DNA of 64,000 nucleotides from an uncultured Muribaculaceae bacterium (GCA_910578035.1 CAJTOB010000005.1:1-64000); one strand, 5' to 3'; counted from the stretch's first letter, positions 8,195-16,616 are shown. The notes: generated by a model from the letters alone, not told the origin. Made by a program: numbers and translations.

Positions 8195-10147
8195 TTACCA
8201 TGTGTACGACTCGAGGTCGAAGGCGCGCGGGCGTTCCATCTTTTCGGTGAAGGTGCGTCCGAAGCGGTCTGTTACGGTAATTGTGAGGTCTGTATCGGCA
8301 TCGGGTGCGGTCACCTCGAAGAAGTGGCACCAGCTTTGTGTGATAAAATTCGGAACCGAGCTCTTTGTGCTTTGGAAGCGCTTCATGCTCATGGCCTTGA
8401 TGTGGAGGGGGTCGTAGGCCATCACAGGCTTGGCTTCGAGGGTCTGGCCGCCTTCAGTGGTGACGGTGACTTTCCATTCGGGGTCGTAGTTCCACACATT
8501 GATAAGGACTTTGTTAGTCTGCGAGCCGGTGTAGGCGGTGCAGTAGCGTTGCCATGAAGCTACGGCCTCTCCGGATATGCCGGGAATATCATCCTGAGTA
8601 AACTTCACGTTGTTGAGGTCGTAAGTACGGAACTGCACGTTCTCGTTTAGGCCTGTGCCTTTATATATCCATTTAAAATCCTTGCCCGAGATATCCCAGA
8701 TAGAGTAGCCGGCGGGCGAACCGTCGTGCGCGGTGAGTGCGCCGGGCGTGAGCTTGCCGCTCCACCACCAGTCGCCGCAGACTGCGGTCTGGTTGTGCTC
8801 CATAAAGTCCGGATAGTCTTTGAGCACACTGTGTGTAGAGTTCACATTATAGCTCTTGTGGGTATGGCCTGTCACAAAATGCACCTTGTAGTCTTTCAGT
8901 ACGGGCAGAAGTTCGGCCACATTCTGGAGGTCGGTCTTGAAAGTGCTTGCACCGTTAGCATAGAAAAGCGGAGCATGCAAAGTAACAACCACGGGGGTCG
9001 ACTTGTCTACGTAGCTGAGGTCTTTGGCAAGCCACTGCAGCTGGGGCACAAAAATCTTTTCGGCGTATTTGCGCGAAGTCGTGCCGTCGTAGCCGGAGCA
9101 GTCGATGTCGTCGAGCACAACATAGTGCACGTCGCCGATATTGAACGAGTAGTAGTTCGGTGCGAGCGAGAGAATGAAGTCGTTTTTGGCGTCGAAGTTG
9201 TTCTTGGCCTTATAATCGTTATCATGGTTACCGATGGTGTGATATACCATGAGATTGCTGAACGAACGGTTCATCAGGTCGAGATACTGCGCGAACTGGA
9301 AGTTATTGTCATACCAGTATATATCCCAGGTCATGTCGCCGAGAGTGATGGCATAAGTCTTGCCCTTCTTGCCATTGGCGTTTACGTCGGCGGCAAAGTT
9401 TGCGAACTGCTTCACGTCGTCAGTGCGGTTTGCAAGGTGCATATCGCCGAAGAAAAGCACGCGGTAGTTGCTCTGGTCTACTTTTACGAGGCTGAAATCA
9501 ATATTTTCAGGTGTGGTCGCAGCCGCAGTCAGCGGGAAATAGTTGATAGGAAGAATGCCGGCAGTCTTGGGCTCGTAGCCTGAGGGCACCGACATGAATA
9601 CATACTTGTATGCCTTCTTCGAGCGCAACTCATAGCGGCCCTCGGCATTAGTGACAGCGAAATCGACACCGTCGCTTATCACTACATTCGCCACAGGTCC
9701 CTCTGCAGAGCTGACAGTACCATACACGGTAGTGCCTTCCGACGGGGTCCATACTGCTGTGACATACTTGATATTCATCGAGCCGAGCTGCTTGCGTTCG
9801 GTTCCGCGCTTGAGATATACGCGATAGTTGCCTTCGGGGGTACCGTCGGGAATGATAAAGGTAAACGAATCGGAGGTAATGGCGCTGATGGTGCAGTTGA
9901 CAAGTTTTCCGTCGCTACCCTGCAGCTGTATTATATCGCTGCTGTAGATAACACTCGACGCACCCATCTGCAGTGTACACGGTTCACCCTTGACAACCGA
10001 CAGTGTCGCCGGAAGAGTGAGCTCTATTTTGATGCCGTCGGTCGGATTCTCGGGCTCGTTGCCCTTATTGTCGTCGCCGCAGGAGACCACAAAAAGACCC
10101 GAAGCCGCAGTCAGCATCAGTCCGATTAAAAATTTAGAAATTTTCAT
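8195..10147 (-). CDS. calcineurin-like metallophosphoesterase lipoprotein
   Basis: First gene of the SusCD operon. A lipoprotein signal ends at Cys23 (VVSC). Residues of about 35-130 form an IPT/Ig-like module, then a Bacteroidetes MetallophosN-like region. The catalytic calcineurin-like domain follows with all ligand motifs: GDMH (about 232-235), GDM, GNHD (about 306), a VTLHAP histidine and GHTH (about 425). A C-terminal MetallophosC-like region closes the protein at 650 aa. It should hydrolyse a phosphomonoester or diester outside or in the periplasm. Being in front of SusC/SusD it probably trims phosphate from the imported ligand (inference). Confidence 0.9.
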   Translation of the reverse strand: MKISKFLIGLMLTAASGLFVVSCGDDNKGNEPENPTDGIKIELTLPATLSVVKGEPCTLQMGASSVIYSSDIIQLQGSDGKLVNCTISAITSDSFTFIIPDGTPEGNYRVYLKRGTERKQLGSMNIKYVTAVWTPSEGTTVYGTVSSAEGPVANVVISDGVDFAVTNAEGRYELRSKKAYKYVFMSVPSGYEPKTAGILPINYFPLTAAATTPENIDFSLVKVDQSNYRVLFFGDMHLANRTDDVKQFANFAADVNANGKKGKTYAITLGDMTWDIYWYDNNFQFAQYLDLMNRSFSNLMVYHTIGNHDNDYKAKNNFDAKNDFILSLAPNYYSFNIGDVHYVVLDDIDCSGYDGTTSRKYAEKIFVPQLQWLAKDLSYVDKSTPVVVTLHAPLFYANGASTFKTDLQNVAELLPVLKDYKVHFVTGHTHKSYNVNSTHSVLKDYPDFMEHNQTAVCGDWWWSGKLTPGALTAHDGSPAGYSIWDISGKDFKWIYKGTGLNENVQFRTYDLNNVKFTQDDIPGISGEAVASWQRYCTAYTGSQTNKVLINVWNYDPEWKVTVTTEGGQTLEAKPVMAYDPLHIKAMSMKRFQSTKSSVPNFITQSWCHFFEVTAPDADTDLTITVTDRFGRTFTEKMERPRAFDLESYTW

Positions 10148-10640
10148 AAAACTGGTGTTAAATACTAATTTCGAACAATGTATTGTCTCTTGATATTTTT
10201 CTGCCTATTATCAGAGAGACATTTTTCATATATAGAGGTTAAATATATGGTATTCAGATAAAAGAATAGTCACAAATCAGTCATGACAATAAGTGTTGAA
10301 AGACAATTATGCTTCATACAAGCGCTAATGCTTTTCAATGATTCCATGGACTTTTGTGATAAATGAGTATTTAGATTTTATTTGTGATATGATTTCAGAG
10401 CGTTAAATTACTTCTTTTTTCGCAATAAAACAAAAAAATTCATAAAAAACTTTCGCATTTAATTATTGCGAAAGTTTTAACACAAATCAGTTAAGATATA
10501 TCTCACTGATTATCCGATGCTTGCATATCTACACACAAATATTCAGTTAAAAAGTGTAAATTTCAAAGCAAAAGCACGGAACTAACACACACTTCACAAG
10601 GAAAGGTGCGTATCTCAATACCAAAAGGAGTCCTGTATGC
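10148..10640. other. AT-rich intergenic region upstream of the SusCD operon
   Basis: About 490 bases without a gene. It holds one clear terminator (10446-10478) for the upstream DUF4855 gene, an exact 11-base direct repeat CACAAATCAGT at 10271-10281 and 10481-10491, and two copies of TTTGTGATA at 10353-10361 and 10381-10389. No consensus TAnnTTTG promoter for the operon is evident on the minus strand, which may mean an activator- or alternative-sigma-dependent promoter. Confidence 0.5.
10446..10478 (-). terminator. intrinsic terminator of the DUF4855 gene
   Basis: A perfect 12-base-pair stem (AAAACTTTCGCA / TGCGAAAGTTTT) with a 9-base loop. On the minus strand it is followed by a run of T (44-49 region read as A on plus), the normal order for a rho-independent terminator. 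Confidence 0.8.
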
Positions 10641-11681
10641 TCAAAGCTTCGAGCGGCGCGAGCATATTATGCGCGCAAAGCGGTCGGCGAGGGCAGCGTT
10701 TTCAGCCGAAGGATTGCGCACAAAGTCGGTGAGAAGATGGCTACCCGTGTAGTATGCCAGCGCGGAGCGCTCAAAAACACCTCGGCGCTCAAATGCGTCG
10801 ATATAGGCTGTCATGCGCGGAGCAAAAGCATCGGGGCTTTGCGATAGCGCGCGCTCGTCGCACTCGAACTCCATTGCCATTCCGCAGGCCAGAGCCTCGT
10901 CGATGGCTATGTCGAGACGTTCGTCGGGGATTTCACTTTGAAAGAAATGATTGGGCTGATGATAGGCAATATCGAAACCGAGCTCGCGCCAGCGTTCGTG
11001 GCCGGCCGCTTTAAAATAAGGTATCCATACAAATTTCATGCCCTTGAAATGCACATATGGCGAAATTTCAGGCAAAAGTTCGCGGCTCGACGCCATATCT
11101 TCATCTATCCAGTAGAAGCCGTACAAATCAAGATTTTCGAAACCTTCAGCTTTGAAACGGTCTATAAGAGCGTCGGCAAACCAGCATATTGCGGCCTTGC
11201 GGTCGGCACCATTGTTGAAATCGAGCTTCCGGCCGTTCACATCGCCCCAGTCGGTCTGTCCGCCTATAGGCACCATGAGCGTGAGCACCACTTTGTGGCG
11301 AAAACCGGGCTCGCCGAGAGCCTTCTTCTTGGCTGAGATTACAGCATCGAGGGCATGGAGCGACTTTCCTTTTTCAAAAAGGCGGTCTATATACCACTCC
11401 CAGTCGGCACGTGTGGCGTTGATTTTGTCGTAGCCGGGCGAGAACTGGCGCCCCTTGCCGTCCTTAAATTCCAGAAATAGAAACCCGTCGAAGAGCCAGT
11501 CTTCGGTTCCGTCTGCAAAGCTGTGTGTCACATACGGCTCTATATCAGACTCATTCCAATCCCAGCGATGCGCCCCTCCCTGATAGATAAGAGCGAGGTC
11601 GCGCACATCGCATGTGGCGAAATCCTGGGCCGAAGCAAAGGCACAAACAAAAAGAGCAAGCAATAGAAACAGTTTTTTCAT
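10641..11681 (-). CDS. DUF4855-family secreted protein
   Basis: Start chosen at the Met of MKKLFLLLALFVCAFASAQ, a clean signal peptide; the open frame extends further upstream but would overlap the divergent aminotransferase gene. The mature part (about 325 aa) resembles DUF4855 proteins: it has a DWLFDGFLFLEF segment, GGQTDWGD, a LYGFYWIDED motif and a KFVWIPYF segment, all reminiscent of a TIM-barrel glycosidase-like fold. The acidic motif WIDED could be catalytic, but this is inference. It is a single-gene unit with its own promoter and terminator and stands alone between the SusCD operon and the aminotransferase. Confidence 0.8.
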   Translation of the reverse strand: MKKLFLLLALFVCAFASAQDFATCDVRDLALIYQGGAHRWDWNESDIEPYVTHSFADGTEDWLFDGFLFLEFKDGKGRQFSPGYDKINATRADWEWYIDRLFEKGKSLHALDAVISAKKKALGEPGFRHKVVLTLMVPIGGQTDWGDVNGRKLDFNNGADRKAAICWFADALIDRFKAEGFENLDLYGFYWIDEDMASSRELLPEISPYVHFKGMKFVWIPYFKAAGHERWRELGFDIAYHQPNHFFQSEIPDERLDIAIDEALACGMAMEFECDERALSQSPDAFAPRMTAYIDAFERRGVFERSALAYYTGSHLLTDFVRNPSAENAALADRFARIICSRRSKL

Positions 11682-11708
11682 GAACATATATATATTATAA
11701 TTATCCGG

Positions 11709-11739
11709 CAAAGATAGGAAACGAAGAACTTTAACGCAA
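11709..11739 (-). promoter_or_regulatory. promoter for the DUF4855 gene
   Basis: On the minus strand a TATCTTTG box (11709-11716, matching TAnnTTTG) lies 20 bases downstream of a TTG (11737-11739). This is the spacing of Bacteroidetes housekeeping promoters. It would start transcription about 20 bases before the chosen start codon. Confidence 0.6.
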
Positions 11740-11768
11740 GGGATAACTATGAATTCAATGAAAATCGC

Positions 11769-11776
11769 TACTTTTG
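11769..11776 (+). promoter_or_regulatory. -7 box for the PatB-type gene
   Basis: TACTTTTG matches the Bacteroidetes -7 consensus and lies about 22 bases before the start codon at 11799. The upstream -33 element is poor, so only the -7 part is supported. Confidence 0.45.
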
Positions 11777-11798
11777 TGCAAAATACCATAGATTTACC

Positions 11799-12986
11799 AT
11801 GACACAGTATAATTTCGACGCCATCATCGATCGTCACGGCACTGCAGCAGTCAAAATAGACCGTCTCGATGCAGTTTTCGGACGCCACGACCTTACTCCT
11901 CTGTGGATTGCCGACCTCGATTTTGCGGTATGCCCTGAAATCACGGCTGCGCTCAGCCGACGTCTCTCACACCCCGTCCTGGGCTATTTCGAAGCCTCCG
12001 ACGGATACTGGCAAGCCATCATCGACTGGAACAAACGCCGCCACAACTTCGGCATCGAGCGCCGCGAACTCGCTTTCGTTCCCGGAGTTGTCAAAGGCAT
12101 AGCACTGGCCGTCAATTACTTCACACGCGAGGGCGACGGAGTTGTCATTCAGCCACCCGTCTACACTCCCTTCCGTACTGTTGTCGAAGGCAACAGCCGC
12201 AAGATAATCGAAAATCCGCTCCTTTTCGATGGCGAGACATACCGCATGGACCTCGAAGGGCTGCGCAGAATCGTCGCTGAGCATAAACCAAAGATGATGA
12301 TTCTATGCAATCCTCACAACCCCATTGGCATACAATGGGATATCGACACTCTGGCCGAAGTCGGCGCAATAGCCCGCGAGGCCGGCATGGTGGTGGTGAG
12401 CGATGAAATACACGGCGACCTCATGCTCGAAGGCCGCAAGCACATACCTTTCCTGGCCGCTGGCCCCGACGCCGAGGCTGTCGGCATTATGCTCGGCGCT
12501 CCCTCTAAAACTTTCAATATTCCCGGCCTTGTGAGCTCATGGATGGTAATCAAAAATCAGGCACTGCGCGAGCCTTACTACAAATGGCTTGAAGTAAACG
12601 AATTCAGCGCTCCTGTTATGATTTCGGCCATCGGTGCCGAAGCTGCCTACCGCAACGGCGAGGCTTGGCTCGACCAGATGCTCGCCTACGTGCAGGACAA
12701 CATAGACTTTGTAACAGACTTTGCCGCGCGCCGCATACCCGGCCTCAAAGTGATTCGCCCCCAGGCCTCTTTCCTGCTGTGGCTCGACTTCAGCGGCCTC
12801 CATCTGTGCCACCGCGAAGTAATGAATCTGCTGCTCGACAAGGCCCATCTGGCCCTCAACGACGGCATAATGTTCGGTTCGCAGGGCGAGAACTTCGCAC
12901 GCCTCAACGTCGGAACCCCGCGCTCTGTCCTTGTCCAGGCCCTCGAAAGCCTCGAAATGGCAGTGTGCTCGACTGTCAAATCATAA
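11799..12986 (+). CDS. PatB/MalY-type PLP aminotransferase (probable C-S lyase)
   Basis: A fold-type I PLP enzyme of the MalY/PatB group, 395 aa, which usually acts as a cystathionine beta-lyase or cysteine-S-conjugate beta-lyase. The opening DRHGTAAVKIDR...PLWIADLDFAVCPEI, the CNPHNPIG motif, VVSDEIHGDL with the PLP-binding Asp, and the SKTFNIPGL motif with the Schiff-base lysine are all seen. It stands alone with its own promoter; an AT-rich inverted repeat follows it before aroA. The enzyme could serve methionine biosynthesis (cystathionine to homocysteine) or thiol release; the sequence does not decide. Confidence 0.92.
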   Translation: MTQYNFDAIIDRHGTAAVKIDRLDAVFGRHDLTPLWIADLDFAVCPEITAALSRRLSHPVLGYFEASDGYWQAIIDWNKRRHNFGIERRELAFVPGVVKGIALAVNYFTREGDGVVIQPPVYTPFRTVVEGNSRKIIENPLLFDGETYRMDLEGLRRIVAEHKPKMMILCNPHNPIGIQWDIDTLAEVGAIAREAGMVVVSDEIHGDLMLEGRKHIPFLAAGPDAEAVGIMLGAPSKTFNIPGLVSSWMVIKNQALREPYYKWLEVNEFSAPVMISAIGAEAAYRNGEAWLDQMLAYVQDNIDFVTDFAARRIPGLKVIRPQASFLLWLDFSGLHLCHREVMNLLLDKAHLALNDGIMFGSQGENFARLNVGTPRSVLVQALESLEMAVCSTVKS

Positions 12987-12998
12987 ACGATTTGACTA

Positions 12999-13056
12999 AA
13001 TTATGAATTGTAAATCGACCGTCCAATTCATAATTCATAATCCATAATTCATAATT
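12999..13056. repeat. AT-rich inverted and tandem repeat between patB-like gene and aroA
   Basis: AATTATGAATTG (12999-13010) is the exact inverse of CAATTCATAATT (13024-13035), and the ATTCATAAT word is then repeated twice more in tandem. It could act as a weak terminator or be a member of a dispersed AT-rich repeat family also hinted at near 8100-8180 and 38740. Confidence 0.6.
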
Positions 13057-13064
13057 TAACAAAA

Positions 13065-14321
13065 ATGGATTTTAGAATTCTCCCGCCCGATGGCATTCTT
13101 GAGGCCTCCGCCTCTCTGCCGCTGAGCAAAAGCATAAATGCTCGCGCCATCGTCATGGCCCATATCGCCGGAAGCTCGGAAGAACCCGTGGCCTGCGACG
13201 ACACCCGGACGCTGGCCTCCATTCTCGGCGCCGCAAAGCTCGAAGGCACCGTCGATGTCGGCCCAGCCGGAACCGCCATGCGGTTTCTAACAGCCCTGGC
13301 TGCAGCAAGCCCCGGCTGCGTGTGCACCATTACCGGTTCCGACCGCATGTGCCGACGCCCGATAGCACCGCTCGTCGACGCCTTGCGTGGCCTTGGCGCC
13401 GACATAAAATATGAAGGCACCGAGGGCTACCCTCCCCTGCATATCGAAGGCCGCAGACTTTCCGGCGGCACCATAGACATAGACGCTTCTGTAAGCTCGC
13501 AGTTTATATCAGCGCTCATGATGGTGACCCCACTCATGGAGGCTCCGCTCGAAATAGAACTGAAAGGCAACACCGGCTCTCTGCCCTATATAAAAATGAC
13601 GGCCGAAATGATGCGGCGCCGCGGCGTTAACGTCGATGTCGAGCCTCTCAGAATACATGTTGACAATACCCCATATCGGGCCCCTCACGCCGATGACGCC
13701 GAGCCCGACTGGAGTGCAGCCGCATTCTGGTATGAAATAGCGGCGCTAAGCGCAGGCTGGGTCACCCTCACCGGAATGCGGGAAAATTCCATTCAGGGCG
13801 ACAGCGCACAGGCCGCACTCTTCGAAAAACTCGGCGTTACGACAGAGTTTACCGACGACGGCGCCGAACTGTCGGCAACACCCGAACTTTTCAACAGCCT
13901 CGACGCAGACATGTCGGGCATGCCCGACGCCGTTCCGGCTCTGGCCGTCACTGCATGTATGGTCGGCGTACCATTCCGCTTCAGCGGCGTCGGCGCTCTC
14001 CACCACAAGGAGTGCGACCGCCTCGAAGCTCTCGTAAACGAACTCGCCAAACTTGGTTTTCCGCTCGAAATCGAAGCCTATGGCACCGTCCTCTCATGGG
14101 ATGGCCGGCGCCTCCCTGTCCGCGAGTTGCCGGTATTCGACACCTATAAAGACCACCGCATGGCAATGGCGCTCGCCCCGACAGCCATATTCGTTCCCGG
14201 CATCGTGGTACGCGACGCCGATGTAGTCGGAAAATCCTATCCCGATTTCTGGAAGCACCTCCAAGAGGCCGGATTCACTCTTCTCGACCCCTCCGAACCA
14301 ATTCCCGAACCGTCCGAATAA
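13065..14321 (+). CDS. aroA: 3-phosphoshikimate 1-carboxyvinyltransferase (EPSP synthase)
   Basis: Sixth step of the shikimate pathway: transfers enolpyruvyl from PEP to shikimate-3-phosphate. The 418 aa show the family hallmarks in altered form: the PEP/S3P-binding loop reads LSKSINARA (Lys22, Ser23 and Arg27 kept, Asn replaced), the Gly-rich loop reads GPAGTAMRF (residues 66-74) instead of GNAGTAMRP, and the C-terminal YKDHRMAMA motif is normal. Length is close to the usual 420-430. It leads a plus-strand cluster with the next two genes (overlapping start and stop codons). The enzyme call is firm; the motif changes place it in the divergent Bacteroidetes branch. Confidence 0.94.
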   Translation: MDFRILPPDGILEASASLPLSKSINARAIVMAHIAGSSEEPVACDDTRTLASILGAAKLEGTVDVGPAGTAMRFLTALAAASPGCVCTITGSDRMCRRPIAPLVDALRGLGADIKYEGTEGYPPLHIEGRRLSGGTIDIDASVSSQFISALMMVTPLMEAPLEIELKGNTGSLPYIKMTAEMMRRRGVNVDVEPLRIHVDNTPYRAPHADDAEPDWSAAAFWYEIAALSAGWVTLTGMRENSIQGDSAQAALFEKLGVTTEFTDDGAELSATPELFNSLDADMSGMPDAVPALAVTACMVGVPFRFSGVGALHHKECDRLEALVNELAKLGFPLEIEAYGTVLSWDGRRLPVRELPVFDTYKDHRMAMALAPTAIFVPGIVVRDADVVGKSYPDFWKHLQEAGFTLLDPSEPIPEPSE

Positions 14322-14761
14322 TGCTATCGCTATATCTTCTTGCCGCAATAATAGGCGTCGGAGCGATTCTCTATCTTGAGCACCGCAGCTACCTCCGCAA
14401 AAAGGCTGAAAAAGAGCCCGAGGAAACAGCGGAACAATCCGCACAGCCCGAAGAGAACGAAGAGGAATGCTGCGGCATGCACATTACGTGCGAACGCGAC
14501 TCGCTCCTTGCCGCTGTGTCGGAAAAAATAGAATACTACGACGACGAAGAGCTCGACCGCCATGCCGGGCGCTCGCCCGAAAGCTATTCGGAGGCCGAAA
14601 CAGAGGAATTCCGCGACATACTGCTCACCATGCAGCCGGCCGATATAGCCGGCTGGGCGCGTAGCCTGCAACTGAGAAATATCGCACTCCCGCAGGAAGT
14701 GCGCGACGAACTTATCATGATAGTCGCCGAGGCTCGCTCGGCCACAACCCGCAATGCTTGA
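14321..14761 (+). CDS. small membrane-anchored protein with CCxxHxxC motif, unknown function
   Basis: A 146-residue protein with one N-terminal membrane segment (about 1-19), a short basic patch, an acidic linker (about 31-49, rich in Glu), then Cys50-Cys51-x2-His54-x2-Cys57. The rest is a helical, acidic domain (EYYDDEELDRHAG, DILLTMQPADIAGWARSLQLRNIALP). Its start overlaps the aroA stop codon, and its end overlaps the ABC permease start by 8 bases, so translation is coupled to both. I recall similar Bacteroidetes proteins but no proven role. The Cys/His cluster beside a metal-ion permease suggests metal binding (inference). Confidence 0.75.
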   Translation: MLSLYLLAAIIGVGAILYLEHRSYLRKKAEKEPEETAEQSAQPEENEEECCGMHITCERDSLLAAVSEKIEYYDDEELDRHAGRSPESYSEAETEEFRDILLTMQPADIAGWARSLQLRNIALPQEVRDELIMIVAEARSATTRNA

Positions 14762-15554
14762 ATATTTCGACTATTCCTTCTTCCGCCAGGCACTGGCCGG
14801 AGTGGCGCTAATAAGTATCTGCGCCGCAATAATAGGCACCTACATAATATCGCGCCGCATGGTGGCAATATCGGGCGGAATCACGCACTCATGCTTCGGT
14901 GGCCTCGGGCTCGGCTACTTTCTAGGCATAAGCCCCGTTCTTATGGCGGCCGTATTTGCTGTCGGGTCTGCCCTCGGCGTCGACTGGCTTTCGCGCCGCT
15001 TCCGTGTGCGCGAAGACTCGGCAATAGCCGTTGTGTGGGCTCTGGGCATGGCTCTGGGTGTACTGTTCGTATTCCTCACACCAGGCTATGTGCCCGAACT
15101 CAACTCGTTCCTGTTCGGGAACATACTCACAGTATCAGTTACCGACCTCTGGTCCTTTGCCGGTTTCGCCGTCATACTGGGCATTTTCTTCTTGTGGCAA
15201 TACCGCAACATCGTCGCAACGGCATTCGACCGCGATTTCGCCGCCGTAATAGGCCTCCCCGTGCGCATGATTACTATTGTCATGACCGTCCTTACCGCAG
15301 TTTGTATCGTCCTGACAATCCGGCTGGTCGGCATAATGCTGCTGATGTCTATGCTGTCGCTCCCGATTATAACCGCCGAAATTTTTTTCCGCAGATTCGC
15401 CACCGTAATGTGCGCCTCGGCTGTGATATCGCTCATATCATCGGTTGCCGGACTGTTTCTTTCAACCGTCATAGACGTCCCGTGCTCGGCCCTTATAGTG
15501 CTCTCTATGGTAGGAGTCTTCATCGGGGCCCGCGTAATATCCTTATTCAGATAA
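14754..15554 (+). CDS. metal ABC transporter permease, ZnuB/MntB family
   Basis: Integral membrane subunit of an ABC-3 family transporter for zinc, manganese or iron; 266 aa with about eight hydrophobic segments. Diagnostic stretches include GITHSCFGGLGLGYFLG near the N-terminus, LLMSMLSLPIITAE and the region around SALIVLSMVG. No ATP-binding or solute-binding subunit is encoded in this window, so its partners must lie elsewhere. It overlaps the preceding small gene and ends at a strong terminator. Transport direction is presumed inward, as for the family. Confidence 0.88.
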   Translation: MLEYFDYSFFRQALAGVALISICAAIIGTYIISRRMVAISGGITHSCFGGLGLGYFLGISPVLMAAVFAVGSALGVDWLSRRFRVREDSAIAVVWALGMALGVLFVFLTPGYVPELNSFLFGNILTVSVTDLWSFAGFAVILGIFFLWQYRNIVATAFDRDFAAVIGLPVRMITIVMTVLTAVCIVLTIRLVGIMLLMSMLSLPIITAEIFFRRFATVMCASAVISLISSVAGLFLSTVIDVPCSALIVLSMVGVFIGARVISLFR

Positions 15555-15572
15555 CCAACGCAAGCAAAAAAT

Positions 15573-15616
15573 GCGCGTTTGTGCATGTCTACCTATTGGT
15601 AGGACGCACAAACGCG
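15573..15616. terminator. bidirectional terminator between permease and fabD
   Basis: Arms GCGCGTTTGTGC... and ...GCACAAACGCGC pair over about 20 bases with a small bulge, preceded by an A run and followed by TGTTTTAT. It lies between convergent genes and serves both. Confidence 0.8.
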
Positions 15617-15642
15617 CTGTTTTATAGCGGTCGCTAAGCGAA

Positions 15643-16521
15643 TTATTGCATTCCGCTTACGGCTACCGAAGAATCGATTTTGGCAACGAGGCCCTGAAGA
15701 ACCTTGCCCGGGCCGAGCTCTACGAACTCGGTGGCACCGTCGGCAATCATGTTGCGCACGGTCTGTGTCCAGCGGACAGGGGCTGTGAGCTGAGCAACGA
15801 GATTAGCCTTGATTTCGGCAGGGTCTGTGTGGGGGAGAGCGTCTACGTTCTGATAAACGGGGCATACAGGCACGTGGAACTCGGTTGCCTCGATAGCGGC
15901 GGCAAGTTCGGCGCGGGCGGGCTCCATGCAGGGCGAGTGGAACGCACCGCCTACCTTGAGCTTGAGCGCACGCTTGGCACCGGCGGCCTTGAGGGCCTCG
16001 CAGGCAGCGTCGATAGCGGCAACCTCGCCCGAGATTACGAGCTGGCCAGGGCAGTTATAGTTGGCGCAGACAACAACGCCGTCGATACCGGCGCATATCT
16101 CTTCTACCTTCTCATCGGGAAGAGCGAGCACTGCTGCCATGGTCGATTCGGTAAGCTCACAGGCTTTCTGCATAGCCTGAGCACGGGCGCTTACAAGACG
16201 CAGACCGTCTTCAAAGCTGAGGGCTCCGGCGGCTACAAGAGCTGAAAATTCGCCAAGCGAGTGGCCTGCAACCATGTCGGGACGGAACTCATCGCCAAGG
16301 CTCTTGGCAAGAAGGACGCTGTGGATAAAGATTGCGGGCTGTGTAACGGCGGTCTGACGAAGGTCTTCGTCGGTGCCGGCGAACATAAGGTCGGTTATAT
16401 TGAACCCAAGTATTTCGTTGGCTTTCTCAAAGAGTGCGCGGGCTTCGGCGTTATTGTCGTAGAGCTCCTTGCCCATACCGACAAACTGCGCACCCTGGCC
16501 CGGGAATACATATGCTTTCAT
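15643..16521 (-). CDS. fabD: malonyl-CoA:ACP transacylase
   Basis: Moves malonyl from CoA to acyl carrier protein to start fatty acid elongation (type II synthesis). The 292 aa show PGQGAQFVGMG at the N-terminus, the nucleophile elbow GHSLGEFSAL (Ser near residue 90), the catalytic His in GGAFHSPCM (about 198), and the C-terminal ELGPGKVL. Length is typical (about 290-310). It is a single gene here with no other fab genes nearby and is read divergently from tatA. A TAACTTTG box at 16557-16564 on its strand is a plausible -7 element. Confidence 0.96.
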   Translation of the reverse strand: MKAYVFPGQGAQFVGMGKELYDNNAEARALFEKANEILGFNITDLMFAGTDEDLRQTAVTQPAIFIHSVLLAKSLGDEFRPDMVAGHSLGEFSALVAAGALSFEDGLRLVSARAQAMQKACELTESTMAAVLALPDEKVEEICAGIDGVVVCANYNCPGQLVISGEVAAIDAACEALKAAGAKRALKLKVGGAFHSPCMEPARAELAAAIEATEFHVPVCPVYQNVDALPHTDPAEIKANLVAQLTAPVRWTQTVRNMIADGATEFVELGPGKVLQGLVAKIDSSVAVSGMQ

Positions 16522-16556
16522 TTCTGAGTGGTTTATAAATTACCTTAAAAACAGCA

Positions 16557-16564
16557 CAAAGTTA
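16557..16564 (-). promoter_or_regulatory. -7 box upstream of fabD
   Basis: TAACTTTG on the minus strand matches TAnnTTTG, about 36 bases before the fabD start codon. A near-match TAACTTTA for the divergent tatA gene lies at 16587-16594 on the plus strand. The -33 elements are weak for both. Confidence 0.4.
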
Positions 16565-16616
16565 GGAATTTTCGCCGAATTATCACTAACTTTACAATTC
16601 AAATACACACTATCAC

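Noticed and set aside
11682..11888. N-terminal extension of the DUF4855 frame
   Set aside because: It would overlap the divergent aminotransferase gene and run through the predicted promoter; the internal Met starts a clean signal peptide.
12999..13056. AT-rich repeat considered as an attachment site or insertion-sequence end
   Set aside because: No integrase, no second matching end and no disrupted gene nearby; better described as an intergenic repeat.
14321..14761. Possible phospholipase annotation for the small CCxxHxxC protein
   Set aside because: I recall this label for similar Bacteroidetes proteins, but no lipase motif is visible in the sequence.
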